A DNA stretch of 7,752 bases from an uncultured bacterium (GTDB lineage Bacteria; Bacillota; Clostridia; Lachnospirales; Lachnospiraceae), in NCBI GenBank assembly GCA_947071365.1, contig CAMTFT010000064.1, positions 1-7,752 on the forward strand, given 5' to 3'. Shown one piece after another: positions 5,217-7,752 of the stretch. A program made the position numbers and the translations under genes. The notes beneath the pieces were generated by a model, which saw nothing but the letters and a program-made list of their open reading frames with translations, was not told the origin of the DNA and ran no database searches. Position 1 is the stretch's first letter; each line of letters opens with the position of its first letter.

Positions 5217-6752
5217 TTACAACAGCGGCGCGAACAGCCTGAGGATACTCTGGCCGATCCGTGTTGCCGTATGTTTGTTCTGGCAGTCCTCTATCGTTAC
5301 CTCTCTGCACTCCTCCAGGATCGCAATCGCGTCCTCCTTGATCTGCATTACCGCATCGGAATGATACATCCAGACGCCGCACTCAAAATGCAGGTAAAGG
5401 CTCCTGTAATCCAGATTGATCGTACCCACCGTGGCGATCCTGTCATCACAGACGAAGGACTTTGCGTGCAGAAAGCCCGGCTTATACTCAAAGATGCGAA
5501 CTCCAGCCGCCAGAAGCGTATCATAATATGACCTCGTCAGAAGGAACACCAGCTTCTTATCCGGGATACCCGGAGTGACGATCCTGACATCGATTCCGCT
5601 CTTTGCCGCAAGGCAGAGCGCTGTCATCATTTCATTGTCCGTGATCAGGTACGGGGTAAAAATATAGACGTATTTCTTCGCCCGGTTGATGATATTCAGG
5701 TAGACTGACTCGCCCACCGTTTCATGGTCGAGGGGCGTATCGCCGTACGGCTGTACGAAACCATCATCCTCGAACTCCTGCTCATGCCACTCGTGGGGCC
5801 TGTACTTGCCATAGTCGATCCTGTCCCGGGACAGGACGCTCCACATCTGAAGAAACATGACTGTAAAGCTCCATACTGCTTCGCCCTGCAGCATGATACC
5901 GGTGTCTTTCCAGTAGCCGAAGCGCTCCTTCCTGTTGATGTATTCGTCAGCCAGGTTGATCCCGCCTGTGAATCCGATGTATCCGTCGATTACCGTAATC
6001 TTTCTGTGGTCACGGTTGTTCAGAAGCACGGAGGCAATCGGCATAAGCGGATTAAATATCTCGCACCGGATGCCTCTCCTCTGTAACGACAACTGGAACT
6101 CCTGGGGCATCGTGCTGGCACAGCCCCAATCGTCATAAATCAGCCGCACGTCAAGGCCCAGCCTCGCCTTTTCCTCCAGAATATCCAGAATTCCCTGCCA
6201 CATCTCTCCATCGTCAATGATGAAGTATTCCATAAAGATATAATGCTCTGCCTTTTTCAGCTCACACAGAAGCGTGGAATAAAGCTCCTGGCCGACCCGA
6301 AAATACCTCGTCTTCGTCTTCTGGTAAACGGGAAAGCCCGCTGTCTGCCGGATATAGGCGGACTGGCAGCTTGCAGCCTTGCTCTCCTCCAGCAACCGTT
6401 CCCCGACCGCCTCATCCTGGGCCAGATACTTTGACGCCTCCTGAAAGGATTCATCCAGTTTGGCCTGCATCTCTTTTCCGAGCCTCGTCTTTCCGAACAT
6501 CAGATATATGACCGCCCCTGCCACTGGTACAGCCAGTATCAGGATCGTCCAGGCCAGCTTGTACGCCGGGTTGATATCCTTGCTCACCAGCCACAAAATT
6601 GCAATAACACTAATAATCTCTATAAGCGGTGCGACAAAGGGAAATCTGTTCCTGAGCACAAAAACTCCCAGAATAATCCAAATCACCTGCGTCAAAACTG
6701 CCAGCGCTATCGTAATAATTCTTCCAAGTAAACGTTTTGACGATTTCTTCAT
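5217..6752 (-). CDS. cls: Cardiolipin synthase (phospholipase D superfamily)
   Basis: Membrane enzyme that joins two phosphatidylglycerol molecules into cardiolipin and glycerol, acting at the cytoplasmic membrane. The 511-aa protein has hydrophobic segments at about 12-33, 38-56 and 66-86 (the last two within the PLDNuc_N domain). Two phospholipase D domains follow, each with an intact HxK(x4)D motif: H249-R-K251...D256 and H429-A-K431...D436, followed by GGINLADEY and GTINLDYRS respectively. The length matches bacterial Cls (about 480-515). The ATG at 6752 has AAAGGG about 10 nt upstream and starts just before the first membrane segment. It is preceded by the rpsU terminator, so it needs its own promoter in 6753-6849; a TAAAAT -10-like box lies at about 6796-6801 but without a good -35. 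Other phospholipase D transferases share the fold, but the membrane segments and motif spacing make Cls the best call. Confidence 0.95.
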   Translation of the reverse strand: MKKSSKRLLGRIITIALAVLTQVIWIILGVFVLRNRFPFVAPLIEIISVIAILWLVSKDINPAYKLAWTILILAVPVAGAVIYLMFGKTRLGKEMQAKLDESFQEASKYLAQDEAVGERLLEESKAASCQSAYIRQTAGFPVYQKTKTRYFRVGQELYSTLLCELKKAEHYIFMEYFIIDDGEMWQGILDILEEKARLGLDVRLIYDDWGCASTMPQEFQLSLQRRGIRCEIFNPLMPIASVLLNNRDHRKITVIDGYIGFTGGINLADEYINRKERFGYWKDTGIMLQGEAVWSFTVMFLQMWSVLSRDRIDYGKYRPHEWHEQEFEDDGFVQPYGDTPLDHETVGESVYLNIINRAKKYVYIFTPYLITDNEMMTALCLAAKSGIDVRIVTPGIPDKKLVFLLTRSYYDTLLAAGVRIFEYKPGFLHAKSFVCDDRIATVGTINLDYRSLYLHFECGVWMYHSDAVMQIKEDAIAILEECREVTIEDCQNKHTATRIGQSILRLFAPLL

Positions 6753-6849
6753 CTATATTCTACCCTTTCTGTATTCAAAAACCAGGATCTGTCTCATTTT
6801 ACACAATGTTTCTGCCGCATAAAAGGCAGCAATGCCCTCCTGCGTGATG

Positions 6850-6885
6850 AAAAAATCCCTGACCACATGCATGACCAGGGATTTT
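6850..6885 (-). terminator. Intrinsic terminator of rpsU
   Basis: On the minus strand AAAATCCCTG (6885-6876) pairs perfectly with CAGGGATTTT (6861-6852). Four further pairs (two G-U, one C-G, one A-U) extend the stem to 14 bp around a 6-nt TGCATG loop, and a run of T follows (6855-6850). It lies 8 nt after the rpsU stop and isolates rpsU from cls. Confidence 0.93.
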
Positions 6886-6893
6886 ACTGCACA

Positions 6894-7070
6894 TTAATTG
6901 AATTTACGCTTACGAGCAGCTTCAGACTTTTTCTTACGTCTTACGCTCGGCTTCTCGTAATGCTCTCTCTTACGAATCTCCTGCTGAATACCTGCTTTCG
7001 CGCAGTTTCTCTTGAAACGGCGCAGAGCGCTGTCCAGAGTTTCGTTTTCTTTTACGATTACATTTGACAT
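6894..7070 (-). CDS. rpsU: 30S ribosomal protein S21 (bS21)
   Basis: S21 is a small basic protein of the 30S platform near the 3' end of 16S rRNA and helps initiation on mRNAs. This 58-aa product starts [20 protein letters not shown], continues with the RREH-type conserved region (here [18 protein letters not shown]), and ends in a Lys/Arg-rich tail (RKRKFN). It has the family's usual length. The ATG at 7070 has AGGTG 7 nt upstream and a stronger GGAGGGAGG 14 nt upstream (7085-7093), so ribosome binding may use either. It is transcribed alone, from the promoter at 7147-7174 to the terminator at 6850-6885. A leader hairpin adjoins the Shine-Dalgarno region. Too short for a 60-aa ORF cutoff but certain. 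Confidence 0.97.
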   Translation of the reverse strand: MSNVIVKENETLDSALRRFKRNCAKAGIQQEIRKREHYEKPSVRRKKKSEAARKRKFN

Positions 7071-7087
7071 TGTCTCACACCTAACCT

Positions 7088-7126
7088 CCCTCCAGTTGCA
7101 GATTGTGCATAATACAACTGTCTGGG
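7088..7126 (-). promoter_or_regulatory. Leader hairpin next to the rpsU ribosome binding site
   Basis: In minus-strand RNA, CAGTTG (7120-7115) pairs with CAACTG (7098-7093), plus a G-U pair inside. CCC (7126-7124) can pair with GGG (7090-7088), which is part of the GGAGGGAGG element. The fold would hide part of the Shine-Dalgarno sequence and lies within the predicted 70-nt leader. A regulatory role is inference. Confidence 0.4.
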
Positions 7127-7146
7127 TATTTTATTGCACTAGCAAT

Positions 7147-7174
7147 AGTATAGCATATTTTCCATTTTCGTCAA
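7147..7174 (-). promoter_or_regulatory. Sigma-A promoter of rpsU
   Basis: On the minus strand, TTGACG (7174-7169) and TATACT (7152-7147) are 16 nt apart, each one base from consensus, and TGC directly before the -10 gives an extended -10. The start would be near 7140, about 70 nt before the rpsU ATG. It sits in the alaS-rpsU gap, 28 nt beyond the alaS stop. Confidence 0.85.
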
Positions 7175-7216
7175 CCGTTTTTCCAGAAAAAATTCCAAAA
7201 AGTTGAAATAATGGAT

Positions 7217-7752
7217 TTATGCCAGCTGACTACCCAGAACTTCTTTTGCTTTCTCCAAAGCGGCCTGTACGCCTGCCGGGTTCTTTCCTCCGGCCTGTGC
7301 CATATTCGGACGTCCACCGCCACCGCCCCCGACAAGTGCTGCAATTCCCTTGATCAGGTTTCCGGCATGTGCGCCCTTCCTCATTGCGCCATCCGTTACA
7401 GCTGCCATCAGGCTGACCTTTCCGTCATTGACGGATGCGATCAGTACGACACCCTCACCAATCTTCTCGCGGAGCTGGTCACCCAGATCACGCAGTCCGT
7501 TCATATCAACGCCTTCTACCTTCGCCGGAAGGAACTTCACGCCGCCGATCTCGCAGACCTGATTCATGACATCGCCAAGTGCATCTTTTGCAAGCTTGCT
7601 CTTCAGGGACTCGTTCTCGCTCATCACTGCCTTCAGCTCGCTCTGCAGTGCTGTGATCTTTTCCAGCACTCCGGATGGAACGGTCTTCAGCAGCTTCGCT
7701 GCCTCTGCCAGCTCTTTCTCAGCCTTTTCTTCCATTCTGGCAAAAGCGTCAA
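7217..7752 (-). CDS. alaS: Alanyl-tRNA synthetase, C-terminal part (5' end outside the window)
   Basis: AlaRS charges tRNA-Ala; only its last 177 or so residues are here, and the frame is open to the right edge. The visible part has a helical, coiled-coil-like linker (about 15-60 residues in: LLKTVPSGVLEKITALQSE and onward). The DHHA1/C-Ala domain follows, with the family's glycine-rich signature GGGGGGRPNMAQAGGK and a helical end VQAALEKAKEVLGSQLA. C-Ala helps bind the tRNA elbow and links the aminoacylation and editing domains. The stop is TAA at 7219-7217. No internal damage is visible. No clear terminator follows: the gap to rpsU has T- and A-runs but only weak stems, so some read-through into rpsU is possible. 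The catalytic and editing domains cannot be judged. Confidence 0.95.
   Translation of the reverse strand, partial: DAFARMEEKAEKELAEAAKLLKTVPSGVLEKITALQSELKAVMSENESLKSKLAKDALGDVMNQVCEIGGVKFLPAKVEGVDMNGLRDLGDQLREKIGEGVVLIASVNDGKVSLMAAVTDGAMRKGAHAGNLIKGIAALVGGGGGGRPNMAQAGGKNPAGVQAALEKAKEVLGSQLA

Noticed and set aside
4555..5364. Plus-strand open frame across the dacF-like start, the gap and the end of cls
   Set aside because: It mostly mirrors dacF and cls, runs through the long hairpin, and gives a low-complexity Ser-rich product with no domain.
6753..6849. Tiny leader peptide or riboswitch upstream of cls
   Set aside because: GGAGG is followed by only a 5-bp stem and an 8-codon ATG frame at poor spacing; nothing matches a known leader.

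Overview
The window looks like a chromosomal segment of a low-to-mid GC Gram-positive anaerobe of the class Clostridia, most likely Lachnospiraceae or a close relative. The grounds are the Bacillota gene set and order (alaS, rpsU, scpA-scpB followed by a DacB-like carboxypeptidase), AGGAGG-type ribosome binding sites, and protein sequences typical of that group. The species cannot be fixed from this sequence. Two low-molecular-weight D-Ala-D-Ala carboxypeptidases and a match to a sigma-E-type promoter suggest an endospore former; this is inference.

All supported genes lie on the minus strand, so transcription runs from high to low coordinates. From right to left: the 3' end of alaS (cut by the window edge); rpsU (ribosomal protein S21), with its own sigma-A promoter, a structured leader and a strong intrinsic terminator; cls (cardiolipin synthase); a 30-bp RNA hairpin in the cls-dacF gap; a DacF-like D-Ala-D-Ala carboxypeptidase; a soluble YkuE-type metallophosphoesterase; a 45-bp tandem repeat; scpA and scpB (partners of SMC); a terminator hairpin that carries a probable sigma-E promoter in its loop; and a second, DacB-like D-Ala-D-Ala carboxypeptidase. 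The last 100 bases on the left are AT-rich and hold no recognisable gene.

The genes are mostly housekeeping: translation (alaS, rpsU), membrane lipid (cls), cell wall trimming (both carboxypeptidases) and chromosome segregation (scpAB). The scpA-scpB-dacB order matches the B. subtilis ypuG-ypuH-(ypuI)-dacB-spmA-spmB region, which makes the leftmost gene a likely sporulation cortex carboxypeptidase. No CRISPR array, insertion sequence, phage gene or defence system is visible. The unusual material is in the intergenic regions: the 30-bp hairpin whose imperfect pairs are all G-U on the transcribed strand, the tandem repeat before scpA with apparent degenerate relatives in other gaps, and the promoter nested in a terminator.
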